This document shows positions 8,939-18,813 of a stretch of 24,201 nt of DNA, piece by piece. The notes under the pieces were generated by a model. That model was given only the letters and a program-made list of their open reading frames with translations. It made no database searches and was not told the DNA's origin. The position numbers and the translations under genes are program-made. Source of the stretch: Macrocybe gigantea (lineage: Eukaryota > Basidiomycota > Agaricomycetes > Agaricales > Callistosporiaceae); contig SJRY01000307.1 of the NCBI GenBank assembly GCA_011319805.1, positions 1-24,201 of the forward strand, in the 5' to 3' direction. Numbering within the stretch: position 1 is the first letter of the stretch; each line of letters opens with the position of its first letter.

Positions 8939-9108
8939 CACTTTGTCATTCTTCTTGATTTGTCTTTATATTATAATTTCTGAAGCTATTCGATTTTTCG
9001 CAAGAGCACTCGACACTCCTGGCGCTGTGGCGAATTGGGCAGACACGGTCGACTGTTACAACGCATAATCTATCGACTAAGGGGTAATTCAAACTGCATT
9101 CGTCAATC
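8939..9108. other. Short spacer between Helitron and viroplasmin-like gene
   Basis: AT-rich sequence with no supported exon. It should contain the 3' end of the Helitron and the 3' untranslated region of the convergent minus-strand gene. The only CTAA seen (9077-9080) is followed by G, not T, so no clean Helitron terminus can be drawn. Confidence 0.4.
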
Positions 9109-9699
9109 TCATTCCACGCTGAGATAGTGGAAGACATGTATTTGTATGCCTGTAAATGACAAGTGTCATTAAATGTGCTCTTCAATCACATTGATAATAC
9201 TTACGGGCCGGATTCCCCATAATGTTCAGGGTCATAACTTCATTTCTGCTCTGATATGCGTTCCATATCGCTTCAGCCTGCACCCGCTCAGACCCTCCTC
9301 GCAAGAACAACGCATGGGGAATGCCGGCGCACAGGAATCGTGCTGATGATCTAGAAACAAAAAGAAAATAAAACGTAAAAAACAGTGAATACCTCTCGGA
9401 AACAACGACATCGACTGACAATCCATAGACAATACCGATGTTGAGACCACGTATGACAGTGTACCATGTCGCTTCGGGGTCTCTGACCGCTTTCGCTGTG
9501 GCCGGTGCGTCTGATCGCATCGCTCATATTAGTATTTTTTTCGTCGCAAAGAAGCGTATCGCATACTTTCTGGGGTCGTGTTCTCGCAGCCTTGATCGTC
9601 GTTTGACGCGTTGTCCTTCAGAATGGAGCCGTTATCTGTAGGGATCGGGCTGGTGGTAGTGGAGGTCGGCATGATGAACACCTGGCTGCTGCCTTCCAT
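9109..9699 (-). CDS. Small viroplasmin-like (RNase H1 N-terminal / Cauli_VI-type) protein
   Basis: Four exons: 9699-9567, 9510-9393, 9350-9205, 9149-9109. Introns of 56, 42 and 55 bp are all GT-AG; the first has the branch site ATACTAATATG. The spliced frame is 438 nt (145 residues). The N terminus is Ser/Thr/Pro-rich (MPTSTTTSPIPTDNGS). A domain follows with WYTVIRGLNIGIVYG, CAGIPHALFLRGGSE and RVQAEAIWNAYQSRNEV, matching the WYVV-G-GIY, G-PHA and S--EAE-A pattern of the viroplasmin/RNase H1 N-terminal fold. That fold binds nucleic acid in RNase H1 and is plentiful in Agaricomycetes as stand-alone proteins. ATG 9699 follows a TATAAAA at about 9707-9713, unusually close. An alternative model removes the TATA-like stretch as part of an intron and adds an upstream exon. 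Confidence 0.65.
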
Positions 9700-9797
9700 C
9701 AGCCATCCTTTTATATGCTTATGCAGGTGCGTGCCAGTAAAATTTTCGAATATTCGTCAGCAATTAAACAAAAAAAAAAAAGGTAAAAGGTAAACAC

Positions 9798-10026
9798 CTT
9801 CTTTTGCGGTGCCTTTCTTCTTACGGCGATCATCTTCTTTTTTTCCCTTTGCGTAATGGAGTCATTCGAATGTTCCTTCTGCTGCATCGTGCATTGGTGT
9901 ACGCGCAATAGAATCGATGTCCTGGTCATTGAACCGTATCGCGTATTCGCCTCCATGTCGATGTTTCGCATTTGTATTCACACCGCGTATAGCTGCGATG
10001 CATTCATCTGTTTCCTTGCTTCATTA
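9798..10026 (-). pseudogene. Possible upstream exon of the viroplasmin-like gene, interrupted by TGA
   Basis: On the minus strand a frame opens after a stop near 10026 and encodes segments such as GVNTNAKHRHGGEYAIRFND and QDIDSIARTP. It reaches a TGA at 9862-9864, then continues in the same frame as HYAKGKKEDDRRKKKGTAKE to a donor at 9797 (GTGTTT). Joining this donor to an acceptor ending at 9708 (90-bp intron with GCTGACGAAT as branch site) enters the viroplasmin-like gene in frame just before its proposed ATG. The gene may thus have had a longer Lys-rich N terminus, now broken by a nonsense codon. Without the TGA the model would be convincing; with it, the segment is either decayed or a false join. 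Confidence 0.35.
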
Positions 10027-10307
10027 GCGCCCGTTGTCGCACTTTAACTGAGGCCACGTCTGCCGTGACCCGTTGGACGCCGTTCACCATTCGCCACGTT
10101 GTGTATTTCGAATTCGCCTCATCCTAAATATGCTTGACATTGAGATGCAACGCAATACACAAACTCTACGGAGGTTTGATCGCTCGTGACATAATTCTTG
10201 CTGTGTACACATCCCTTTCAAACCCTTGATACGTTAGGATCTAGTAAAAGCACTGAGTGCAGTTAATGTTTCTTAATACTTTATTACAATGCATATGGTC
10301 GTTACCT
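10027..10307. other. Intergenic stretch
   Basis: About 280 bp between the viroplasmin-like locus and the 3' end of the dioxygenase gene. I see no motif-bearing frame. It probably holds the 3' untranslated region of the dioxygenase gene and promoter sequence of the neighbour. Confidence 0.35.
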
Positions 10308-11496
10308 TCACATATATTGAAACATGTTCATGCCGTTTGCCCATTTTTCGCTTTTCTGTTGGCAGTAGACTGTATATTCAGTCTCCGACGCATTCTTGAT
10401 CGAAGCCTCCGTGCGGAAATCGCTGTCAATGTATCTGAATAGAGATCCTGGGCAGAACTGCGTAATTGAAGCGCGTGTCTCTCCCTCCTGAATCGGAGAG
10501 TTTCCATGTGTGACTATTGCCGACGGGATAAAGATTGTGGAGCCTGGGGGGAACTCTATAATGGTTTGCAGGTGGGGAAACACAATGTGGCCGCCTTTCT
10601 TCGGATCGAATCGTCCCAATGCTGTGATAGAACACCACCCAAATGCCAAGTTCATGCAGTCACGGTGGGGTTTGCAAACGACGTTAGAACCGAAATTAAA
10701 CACCGTACATGGCCAGGCACTGCCGGCAAACGCTGGTTTGAGATTTTTGTCGTGATTCCACAACTTGTTGAGATTTCGAGTGTAATAGTCGTATAGACGC
10801 GGCGCATGGCGCTGAAATTGAGCTGTAATCATCATATTGGCTTCAGCGATATGGAGACATTTGAAAGTGAGCATCTTAACCGTTGTGGAAATCGATGATT
10901 CTCAAAACGCTAGGGTGGTTTCTCAACATTGCCAGATATTCATCGAGTCCTTTGTTTTGTATGTTGATTGGCTGTAATGTTCCTATTCCGTGCGTGACGC
11001 CTACGTTGACGGCAGGAAATGAACCCCGACAGTGGCCCAGATGAGCGTTTGTAAACATCAGGCCCTCTGCTTGAAGGAGATCGAACGTTATGTCGCAGCT
11101 CTCGTCGTAATCCGGATCTGGTGATTTTCCAACCAACATGCCGAAAATGACGTCCTGTCGATCCACAAGCGGTATGCACGTCCGACCATCCCATGGCGAG
11201 TATTTCCATCCGCAGTTCAGCCACAGCCTCAATATGGTCGCTGCATCTCGGTTTGACCATGAATCGGTTTCACTGTCGTGTTCTTCAAGTTCATCAATGC
11301 CGCTGCCGTTGGCCGTGTATCCGCAAGTTTTGTTCATCACGCGAACCACATTGAACGGTATTTGTATGGCCTGCTTGCGATTTCCGCCCATTAGTTTGCC
11401 CACAGCAACAGCCTGTTGCGTGGATATGAACTCGCCTGGCCACGATATAGAGACTGTTTTGTGCAGACGCACCTTAATAACGTCGTCTCCACGTCT
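10308..11496 (-). CDS. 2OG-Fe(II) dioxygenase of the fungal TET/JBP-like type (5' end unresolved)
   Basis: Two exons are clear: about 11496-10881 and 10822-10308, joined over a 58-bp GT-AG intron (10880-10823) that restores HN-AQFQRHAPRLYDYY. The catalytic core has the H-x-D motif PHRDCMN (His 10667-10665, Asp 10661-10659) followed by FGWCSITALGRFDPKKGGH. The distal His is in IVTHGNSPI (10508-10506) and the 2-oxoglutarate Arg in GETRASITQF (10475-10473). All ligands are present. FDPKKGGH, EFPPGSTI and SAIVTHGN match the large family of Agaricomycete TET/JBP-like oxygenases, several of which accompany KDZ transposons; relatives oxidise 5-methylcytosine or thymine in DNA. The N-terminal part (from VRLHKTVSISWPGEF) has no in-frame ATG before the stop at 11499-11497, so a short 5' exon is missing from the model. 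Confidence 0.75.
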
Positions 11497-11499
11497 TCA

Positions 11500-11815
11500 A
11501 TATCTGCCGCCGACGTTCGCGATGGCCGTTGAGGCTATGGTCTCTTGTTGTGGGATGTTTCTAAATCGGGTATTCTATTATAACCAGACTTCGAGCTACG
11601 CTAGTTGCATCATTCTTTGGTATTTTGTCGCTTCAACCCACTCGGCATATAGCCGTTATCAATCTTTGTATTTCGATAGTGAAATAGACGCAACATTCAA
11701 CGCAATACATCGCAAGCAAAAAAAATGGGAGCCAATAACAACAGTTTACTACCTTAGACGCACCGCCACATACGACGCTATTTCGAGGTAACAGCATGTC
11801 TGCTGCTGCTGGTGA
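11500..11815. other. Spacer upstream of the dioxygenase gene
   Basis: Holds no supported gene. A plus-strand open frame crosses it (11138-11791), but it is the shadow of the dioxygenase exon and has no motif. The missing first exon of the dioxygenase gene and the 3' untranslated region of the next minus-strand gene should lie here. Confidence 0.35.
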
Positions 11816-12553
11816 TCAGTGGCTGCTCGTGGCCTTTCCCTCCTCCCATTGTTTTAGCGCCTTGATCGTATGTGCGTTAGCGATCTTCTCAAGTAATCTA
11901 AGCGAAATGAGACGTTGGCAATGGCATTATTGCTCAAGGAAACTGACTCGATGGCCGTGTCGATAGCATCTTCTACATCGCAGGTCGTCGCAGGGAGTAT
12001 TGGACCCTCGGAGTCCATCTTGCTCATTAATAGCATGTTGCCGCCTTGAAATATATGTTCCGCCTGCTCATCGCGGTACCCGAGTAGCAAATTGTTGGTT
12101 TTGTCAACCGCCTATTAAATATGAGGACAGGGTGTGAGCGATTAGTCCACATGTTACCGATACAAAACAGAAAATGAACAAAAAATCGCACATCAAAAGA
12201 ATGATAGCAGTAGAACTTGGGCATTTCAATCGCGTGTACGCATTCGGTTTCATCGTCATAGCCGGGGTTGCCTCGAGAACATGGGTGGACCCAAATGGTA
12301 TAGTCGACGTAGTCCATAAACGCTGATCCGCCTGGACCGATGGCTGTCGGTACAGGAACGATAACCGGTCCTGGTGCGTTACACGCCAACAGTATGCCGT
12401 TGACCAAGTTTTGCCATGGCTTGCTATCGCATGAGCATATCATGCGGAGTCGTGGTGCGCGATGCAACTTACAAACTCCGCATACATGTCCTTGATTTTT
12501 AGTATACGTCTCTCAATTTCTTGCGCGGTTTCTGGAGTCGTATCGGTAGCCAT
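11816..12553 (-). CDS. Unknown protein, paralogue B of a divergent pair
   Basis: Four exons: 12553-12473, 12419-12192, 12111-11948, 11897-11816. Introns of 53, 80 and 50 bp are all GT-AG, and the spliced frame of 555 nt gives 184 residues. The protein begins MATDTTPETAQEIERR. The middle exon has NGILLACNAPGPVIVPVP, IWVHPC, ETECVHAIEM and CYHSFD; the third has TNNLLLGYRD and FQGGNML; the last is short and charged (LLEKIANAHTIKALKQW). Intron positions and these motifs match the neighbour at 12983-13772. No signal peptide, membrane segment or known domain is seen. Conserved Cys and His could bind metal, but this is speculation. Reading through the third intron instead would give a false C terminus ending at 11854. 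Confidence 0.75.
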
Positions 12554-12982
12554 GATAAGAAAGAGGAAGAGCTCTGTTACGGCAGAAGGTGCCCTCAACC
12601 TTTATGTAATAAATAAGAAGCCCTACATGTACGGCACGACCTTGTGACCTGATAACGACTCGTACTGCTTGATGCTATAGCCATAAATAAAATCAGCACC
12701 GACGAGGTCGCAACCCGAATGTGATTGCATGGCTTGGTCAGTAGGCCACTTCTCAGAGGTAATACGCTAGTTTGTACGGGTAATTGACCGAATAGGTTGT
12801 ACCTATAGTAGGTGGGTATGTCGGACCCATAGCTCATTCGTGGGTATTGCACGTTCCCAGCGATTGGTGAGTTTATTGTGGTGCGTAGCTTAATTGGCAT
12901 CGTTGCTTCCATGCCCGCTTAAAAACCCCTGTGCTTTTTAGATCTTTTGCACCAGTTCTATCTCACTCTACCTCCCGTTGCG
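12554..12982. promoter_or_regulatory. Shared intergenic promoter of the divergent paralogue pair
   Basis: The two start codons (12553 minus, 12983 plus) are 429 bp apart with divergent transcription, so both promoters must lie here. A TTAAAAA-type sequence at about 12919-12925 and the pyrimidine-rich stretch before ATG 12983 fit a fungal core promoter for the plus gene. A minus-strand frame at 12595-12912 has no motif and is not taken as a gene. Confidence 0.5.
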
Positions 12983-13772
12983 ATGTCCACAGTGCCGGTG
13001 ACCCTTAGGGCTATTCAGCGACGCAGCCAGGAGGTAGTAACCTACTACGAGGTGAGATCTATTATATCCTTATAAATCACAGATCACAGTTTCTGACTCG
13101 ATTGCGTCCTCGTTGCGTCGACTTCAGGAAAATACCACACCGTGCACCTTGTTTTCAGGCATTCTATTTGCTTGCAAAGCGGCCACGCTGGTGCTCATTC
13201 CCGTCCCCGTCACGCTGAGCGGCTCTCCTGCCTATGGTTTTATCGAGGACGTGAACTCAAAGGCTTGGATACAACCCTGCCCTTGGGAAAACGTGCCCGA
13301 CTATAGGGAGACGAAGTCATGCAGGCATAGTATCGAAATATATGAACCAGGGACCGACGAAGGCTACTGCGCCTATCATTCATGGGATGTTCGTTCGTTC
13401 CATGTCTCGACCTATTATCTGCATTCATGTAAATATGCAGGCTGACAGGACCAACAATTTGCTACTGAGCCTCCGTGGCAACACTCTAGCGCGATGTATT
13501 CAAGGCGGTAACCTGCTCATGATGAAGATGGCGACTCCGTATGACACTATCACCAATGCAACATCCGACGATTTTCCATCCGCAAACCGTACTGCTATCG
13601 AGTAATATTTGGTTCACCTTTCTGCCCGTTAACGGTCTCATTTTTTTTTTTCATTTTTTTTTTTTTTTCCAGCTTACTGGAGAGGATTAACAATGGCTAC
13701 ATGAGCGAGCTCGCGGAAATTAGCGATACGGAGAAGGAGAGTGATTGGCGGTGGCATAATGGCACGGCATAG
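12983..13772 (+). CDS. Unknown protein, paralogue A of a divergent pair
   Basis: Four exons: 12983-13051, 13128-13388, 13441-13601, 13673-13772. Introns are 76, 52 and 71 bp; the first has CTGAC as branch site, the second a weak GTTCGT donor, the third a long T tract before CCAG. The spliced frame of 591 nt gives 196 residues. Motifs shared with the divergent neighbour are SGILFACKAATLVLIPVP, AWIQPC, SCRHSIEI, CAYHSWD, TNNLLLSLR, IQGGNLL and LLERINNGY. All three introns interrupt the two proteins at equivalent points and in the same phase (0, 0, 2). They therefore arose by an inverted duplication after the introns were in place. The family is not recognised. The open frame alone would stop at 13605 inside the third intron. 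Confidence 0.78.
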
Positions 13773-13971
13773 TATACGTTGCGGATAATGTGAAACGGCC
13801 TGTTCCCGAATTCAGCCCAAATTTTATTATGTTCGCGGCTTATGCCTCTTCCTTCATCACGATCTGTGGGAATAACGTGACCGCGTGCATTATGTAACTC
13901 GGGGACTCTCCCCTATTTACATAATACATGCAGTCACGTTATTCGTGCCTCCAAACACTTCGCCAAGTCTG
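13773..13971. other. Intergenic spacer before the JmjC gene
   Basis: About 200 bp with no supported exon. It should hold the 3' end of the preceding gene's transcript and the JmjC promoter. The JmjC gene could have a further 5' exon here; a frame in phase with it opens at 13885 but has no good splice sites. Confidence 0.35.
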
Positions 13972-16093
13972 ATGGCCCAATCGCTGTTGCAACACGACAT
14001 ATGCTCTCACACGCGCGTCAGGAGGACAGGAGCTACGAAATGCTTCGTTTGTCTTTCAAAAAGGACCGGCGACTCCTGCCGCTTCGTTGGTATCCGGAGT
14101 TTGGTCCTCGATGACAGCGGCGCCGTCATGAGCTATTCATTCTCTTCACCAGCATCGGCATTGATCAAGGCGCTGGATATACGATATCCGAAATGCTGGT
14201 ATAACGCGGTGGATGCCAGTGAAATTATATATGTCAAAGTGCGTCTGATCGCTCGTGATTATATTTCTAACCATGTTATTCCTGTCTTTTTTATATTCTT
14301 GGGTGCCTTTTTGGTCATCTTCGTGTTTCTGATGCATCACTCCTTCAGGCTGCCGTGGCGTCTGCACTACTGCCTATTCTCGAGCGCGAATTGGACCATG
14401 TTTCGAAGGGCAGTGCGATCTTCAGGCTTTCGGATCCGACTGTACGCCCTACATGCGGTAAATATGGTGCTCTTGCTATATCCCTACTGAATGTACGTGT
14501 TGACGTTTTTGGTGATAGATTATTGCTCAACGTCGCTATTCACATGCTGTCGGATCTGTTATCGTTGTGGGAGAGAATTATGCTCCAACTGTTTTGAAGC
14601 AATCGAACGCCTGTCAGGTATTGGAGGAGATGCAGACGGTGAACGTCGTCAAAGGAGAAAGTTGAACTCATCGGCACAGCCTGCTCTCTTTTGCATGCCA
14701 GGGACGCCTCATTACGAGGTTTCGTTTGCTCCTGTCTCTTACCTTTCGACCGACGACATCAAACAAACGATCAATGACATGAAACCTTTGCTCAATTACC
14801 CTCCTCTCACGTCTTTAAAATGCCTACCGTTTACGTTGAAAGGTGAGCCGTCTTCGTTTGCAGTAGCATCTTGGTACTGAATAGTTTTTTAGATTCTAAC
14901 GCATCTGATGCGTACTTTCCTGACGGCGCATCCGTCATTCATGCCCATTACCTGAATCGAGTTCCACATCTCGAATTGTCAGATGACGTGTTTACCTATT
15001 TTTTGTCTACTCATCGTCCGTTCGTCGTCACTGGCCTCGCGGATCGTTTCAAGTTATCGTGGACCCCTCAGTACTTCATAGAAAATTATGGCTCGCAATC
15101 GTGCCACATCGTGGAGTGTCAGACCGGACAAAACAAGCATACGACTGTTCGAGAGTTCTTCGAAATGTTCGGTCGTTACCAAGACAGGCAAGGTACATGG
15201 AAATTAAAGGTACTGCATCGTTCGCAACGGAATGCGGCACATATTGAAAGCACTAATTTTAGGATTGGCCGCCGTCCCACGATTTCAAATCCGCATTTCC
15301 TGACCTGTACGCGGATTTTCAGGACGCCGTGCCGGCGCCCAAGTTTGTGAGAAGAGATGCGGTGCTCAATATTGCTTCTCACTTTCCTTCATGGTCTACA
15401 GCACCCGACTTAGGTCGTTATGTCCATGGCTGCCTCTTGTTCTTTGTATGTTGACCTGTTTTTTTTTTTTTTTTTTTACAGGTCCTAAAATGTACAATGC
15501 TATGGCCACATGTTCCACTGCCGGAAGTCACGGAACGACGCGCCTTCACATGGATGTCGCTGACGCCGTCAATGTCATGACGTTTGCATCCCCTTGTCCG
15601 GACGGATCTACCGGCTGCGCAGCTTGGGACATTTTCCCAGCCGAAAACAGCAATAACATCCGCATGTTTCTTCGTGATCGGCAACCGTTGCGATGGCAAA
15701 CCGACGAGGACCCGATCCATAGCCAGGATATATATTTGGACGACAATGCGATAGCCTCGCTGTATGAAGACCTCAGCATAATGAGCTACAGATTCTATCA
15801 AAGACCTGGCGAAGCGGTTTTTATACCTGCCGGCTGCGCCCATCAGGTAATGACATCATGTCGTGCTGGCTTGCATTTTTTCATCGATTTGCTTTCAGGT
15901 CGCAAATCTCAGCGACTGCATCAAAGTTGCAGTTGATTTCCTGAATGCCGACAGCATCGCTCAATGTCTGCAATTAACCGAAGAGTTTCGTCGGCAAAAT
16001 ATCGGCGGTCAATGGAAGGAGGATGTGCTGCAAATTCAGCGTTCAATGTGGTTCGCTTGGCACTCATTGTGTGCCCGGGATCGTGGCTCGTAG
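13972..16093 (+). CDS. KDM3-type JmjC domain protein with zinc-finger cysteines
   Basis: Seven exons: 13972-14238, 14349-14457, 14519-14842, 14893-15209, 15263-15413, 15482-15846, 15899-16093. Introns are 110, 61, 50, 53, 68 and 52 bp, all GT-AG. The spliced frame is 1728 nt (575 residues), intact. The N terminus has KCFVCLSKRTGDSCRF (C24, C27, C36). A Cys-rich finger follows (C125, C128, C135, C136, C139, C142, C147, C150; ICYRCGRELCSNCF), as found before the JmjC domain in KDM3/JMJD1 relatives. The JmjC core has PKMYNAMATC, then TTRLHMDVADAVNVM with H412 and D414, and FIPAGCAHQV with H510: all three Fe(II) ligands are present. KDM3 enzymes demethylate histone H3 Lys9 in the nucleus; such function here is by homology. 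ATG 13972 is the first in frame that keeps the first finger; a further 5' exon is possible. Confidence 0.85.
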
Positions 16094-16169
16094 ACAGCTT
16101 AGTTCATCTCTATCGCATATATATTCTTGTTAAAACCGGTGCATTTTTGCTGACGTTTCGGTACACTAG

Positions 16170-16518
16170 CTATGTATCGTACCAATAAATCCCTTTGTTC
16201 GTTTTTTTGTCCTGGACTTTGCAGCGCGTCGTCGATACTATGTGCCCAATGAGGGTCACAATATAAGCCGTGCTGATAAACAGGCGTCATACCTCGTATC
16301 GTCATCGCATTCCCCCATGCCCAAGCCGCGAAGGCCCACTGAGGGACTCTATAGTTAATGGAATGCATTGCAGCAATCACATCGAAGGCTGGTCGATGCG
16401 AATGCAGATAACGGACGGTTTCCCTTCTTCGCAGCAGGGGGGAACAACGTAGCCGTTCTTCTGCGTGAGGCAAATAGTAGAGTCGGCCACTGCTGGACAG
16501 ATTCGTCAGCAACAGCAT
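16170..16518 (-). CDS. Doubtful small protein, convergent with the JmjC gene
   Basis: Two exons, 16518-16293 and 16237-16170, over a 55-bp GT-AG intron give a 97-residue product. The frame upstream of ATG 16518 is also open, so the gene may start further back. Visible sequence includes YYLPHAEERLRCSPLLRRRE and INYRVPQWAFAAWAWGNAM, which looks protein-like but matches no family I know. Unspliced, the first exon reads on through VYQHGLYCDPHWAHSIDDAL, which is also plausible protein. The stretch could be a decayed remnant. No promoter or partner gene supports it. Confidence 0.3.
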
Positions 16519-16683
16519 CGCAAAGCCCTTGATCGCAGCAGTCCACCGTTGTAGCGAGGGCGCTCTGCGCGGTTGTTTGCCTTCACATGCCCTTGCTCAA
16601 TACGTGAATCTTACGTAAATGTATCCTCCGGAAAATTTCCGTCGCGTTACTGCGTCGCGTCACTGTGCCTCCTAAGACCCGTC
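16519..16683. other. Spacer between divergent unknown genes
   Basis: Short region between the minus-strand ATG at 16518 and the plus-strand ATG at 16684. A frame reading PPKTRHASSKDG overlaps the start of the downstream gene in another frame but begins with GTG and ends soon; it is not called. Confidence 0.3.
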
Positions 16684-18682
16684 ATGCGTCATCCAAAGAT
16701 GGTTGGCTTGCCCTGGTTATCGGATGCATTTGAAGGAGAAAAACTCAACGTTTCGAGGCCTGAATTCGAACACGTCAGAGTGCGCACGCTTCACCTTTCG
16801 TCATTGTTATTTTTTCGTCGTTCTGATTATATCACAGCACATAGCTGCATACCTGAATGGACAAGATCAAGCGGATGAAGATGCAGAAGACCTCGAGATG
16901 CGAGCGTTCAACACATGGCTGGACGCAGAATCCTCAACCTTGAGTTCGCTCGATGCAAAATACGTGCTTACGAGATTACTCATGTGCCGCGTATTGGACA
17001 TCTCCGTTTGGCGCAAGGGCGGCAGGCGGAAAACCCAGGCAAAAATCAAACCCGCCCAGAACTGTCTTCCTTTCGCAGAATTCACTGTAAGTCTCCGCGT
17101 TTTGCATTGGATTCGTTTAAACGGCGCATTAGGACTGGTTCGCATTCATAAGTGAACAGAAAAGGGATTTCGACGCGGACGTTAAGAAAACACAAGTCAC
17201 AACTTCTTCCTCGTCCCTCGCCTTAAAAAGTCTTCTAGACTTCATGGTAAAAACTAACGTCAAGATAAAGAATATGAGCAGGATGTCAAACATATCGACC
17301 GCGGCGTTTTATTTGACATACTTGTTCTTGGTACGTGCCTTGCAATCTGTGCTCATTTAACCAGCCTAATTCTTGTAACCAGGGTCAACGAGAATTAAAA
17401 ACTATCGCGGAACTGGTTGCGTTCATCAACAATAAGATCCCGGCCTCCGAACCGCAAATCGCCAACGACGTTGAGCTTCCTCAACCTCGTCATATACGAG
17501 GACCGCTTGAAGTTGCTTTGCTTATTTATCCTGGCTGCTTGTTCTTGCCGCAGCGGTTCAGCAGTAAACCTCCCAACGCGAATGCGTTGATAGACGTAAG
17601 ATCAAATTATAGTGTTTTTTTAAACTCGCTGATATTGGCCAATAGGGTTTCTGTAGCATGAATCCTCATCTTTGTGAATACGTTGAGAGCTCATGGCAAA
17701 TATTCACAGACATGATTTGGGACCTCGCCACTCTGTCTTTGCCCATATATCCGCGTGTGCGCGATGCCTTTGACGCTTTATTGCGCCAAGACCCACCTGC
17801 TGCCGATCGTGGATGGTTCAATCCAGGTAATCATACCATGTTGTTACATTATCTGCGTGTTAATCCGCCACGTCTGTTCATTTTAGCGCATGCGATTTCA
17901 AACGTGGTCGATAAACCGGGGAAATTCAATCGTCGCATTCGTCGCCTCCGAATTTGCCTGACAGCATTGGAACGCACGTTAGCGGCTTCACGGTACACGG
18001 TCCCTTCTCTCATTCCTCAGAAGATGATGCCGAAGCGGATATCGACAACGAGGCCAACGGCTCTGACGTTGGTGGCACAGATGCGTATGATCATTCGCAG
18101 ACAGTCATGCAGCCACATTCTGCTGAGACCTCGAGTCATGCAAAATCTCCCTCTGCACCTGTTGTGGACCACGCCATTGGCCGCACAGGTTCCGCATCAT
18201 CAGCCCGCATTAGAAGCTTATCGACCATTGCTATTAACCATGGACCCGTTCTTCGTGAACATGTCAACACTCGACCTACATCCGTGGCCTCATCTCCAAC
18301 CGTCAGGGAAACACAATCTGATGAGAGTACGAGCTCTGCGAAATCACACTCTGCACCCGTCGTGGACGAATCTAGTAGTGACTCAGATCATGCGGCATCA
18401 TCCCGCATTAGAACCAGATCAATCGCTGCTAACGACCACGGACCGGTTATTCGTGAACAAGACAGCTCTCAACCTACGCCCATAGCCCCTTCCAGGCACC
18501 TCACGCGTCAACCCGAAACATCGAACGACGGCTCACTGCCATTAAAGCTCCTATCCGTCGTGGAAAGACCGTTGGCCGCGCTAATAACAACATCCGCGTT
18601 AGGGCGAATAAAAAAAATCGATCATCGTTTCGACACCAGCTCATGTAAAGAAAACATCACCTTCGATGTCAGCTCGCCCTAA
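16684..18682 (+). CDS. Unknown multi-exon protein with Ser/Asp-rich C-terminal part, possibly the N-terminal half of the JmjC-like gene
   Basis: Clear exons in phase: 16684-16773, 16838-17086, 17133-17330, 17383-17595 and 17646 to at least 17826, with introns of 64, 46, 52 and 50 bp, all GT-AG. The product is helical and charged (HIAAYLNGQDQADEDAED, DWFAFISEQKRDFDADVKK, RDAFDALLRQDPPAADRGW). From about 18021 the coding signal moves to another frame with an acidic, then Ser-rich sequence (SEDDAEADIDNEANGSD) holding a two-copy repeat and ending at 18680-18682. The connecting intron is unclear: an acceptor at 18020 fits the phase, but donors are poor or far. No domain is recognised. Because the JmjC-like exons follow on the same strand, one long gene is likely. 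The reading frame near 18611 (eight A) suggests a further break before the JmjC-like part. Confidence 0.55.
18121..18500 (+). repeat. Two-copy imperfect tandem repeat in a Ser-rich coding region
   Basis: Units at about 18121-18308 and 18319-18500 each encode about 62 residues with the same order of motifs: SSHAKSPSAPVVD / TSSAKSHSAPVVD, then ASSARIRS / ASSRIRT, then HGPVLRE / HGPVIRE, then PTSVASSPTVR / PTPIAPSRHLTR. The DNA is similar as well. Divergence shows the duplication is not recent. The unit looks like an intrinsically disordered linker. Confidence 0.7.
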
Positions 18683-18791
18683 ACTGGTCCCCGATATCGT
18701 CCCTTTACGTATCAGCAATATCTTCGACTTCAGTTCACAGTATGTCAGTGACTTCGCATCTGACCTCATATTTTAGATTCGTTACCTGATT

Positions 18792-18805
18792 CCCCCCCCC
18801 CCCCC
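18792..18805 (+). repeat. Run of 14 cytosines before a splice acceptor
   Basis: The run is followed directly by AG (18806-18807), so it serves as a polypyrimidine tract made only of C. Length variation or sequencing error is likely here. The frame expected downstream meets a TGA at 18810-18812. Confidence 0.8.
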
Positions 18806-18813
18806 AGATTGAT

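Noticed and set aside
9070..9085. CTAA at 9077-9080 as the Helitron 3' end
   Set aside because: It is followed by G rather than T and has no compact hairpin at the usual short distance upstream.
11138..11791. 217-codon plus-strand frame
   Set aside because: Lies opposite the TET/JBP-like exon, which has far stronger motif support.
12595..12912. Minus-strand frame inside the divergent promoter
   Set aside because: No motif, no splice support, and it fills the space needed for two promoters.
15418..15843. Minus-strand frame opposite the JmjC core
   Set aside because: Shadow of the exon carrying the H-x-D and distal His.
17658..18485. 275-codon plus-strand frame taken as one exon
   Set aside because: Its first half is credible, but beyond about 17990 the Ser/Asp-rich repeat frame carries the coding signal, so the second half is probably a shadow.
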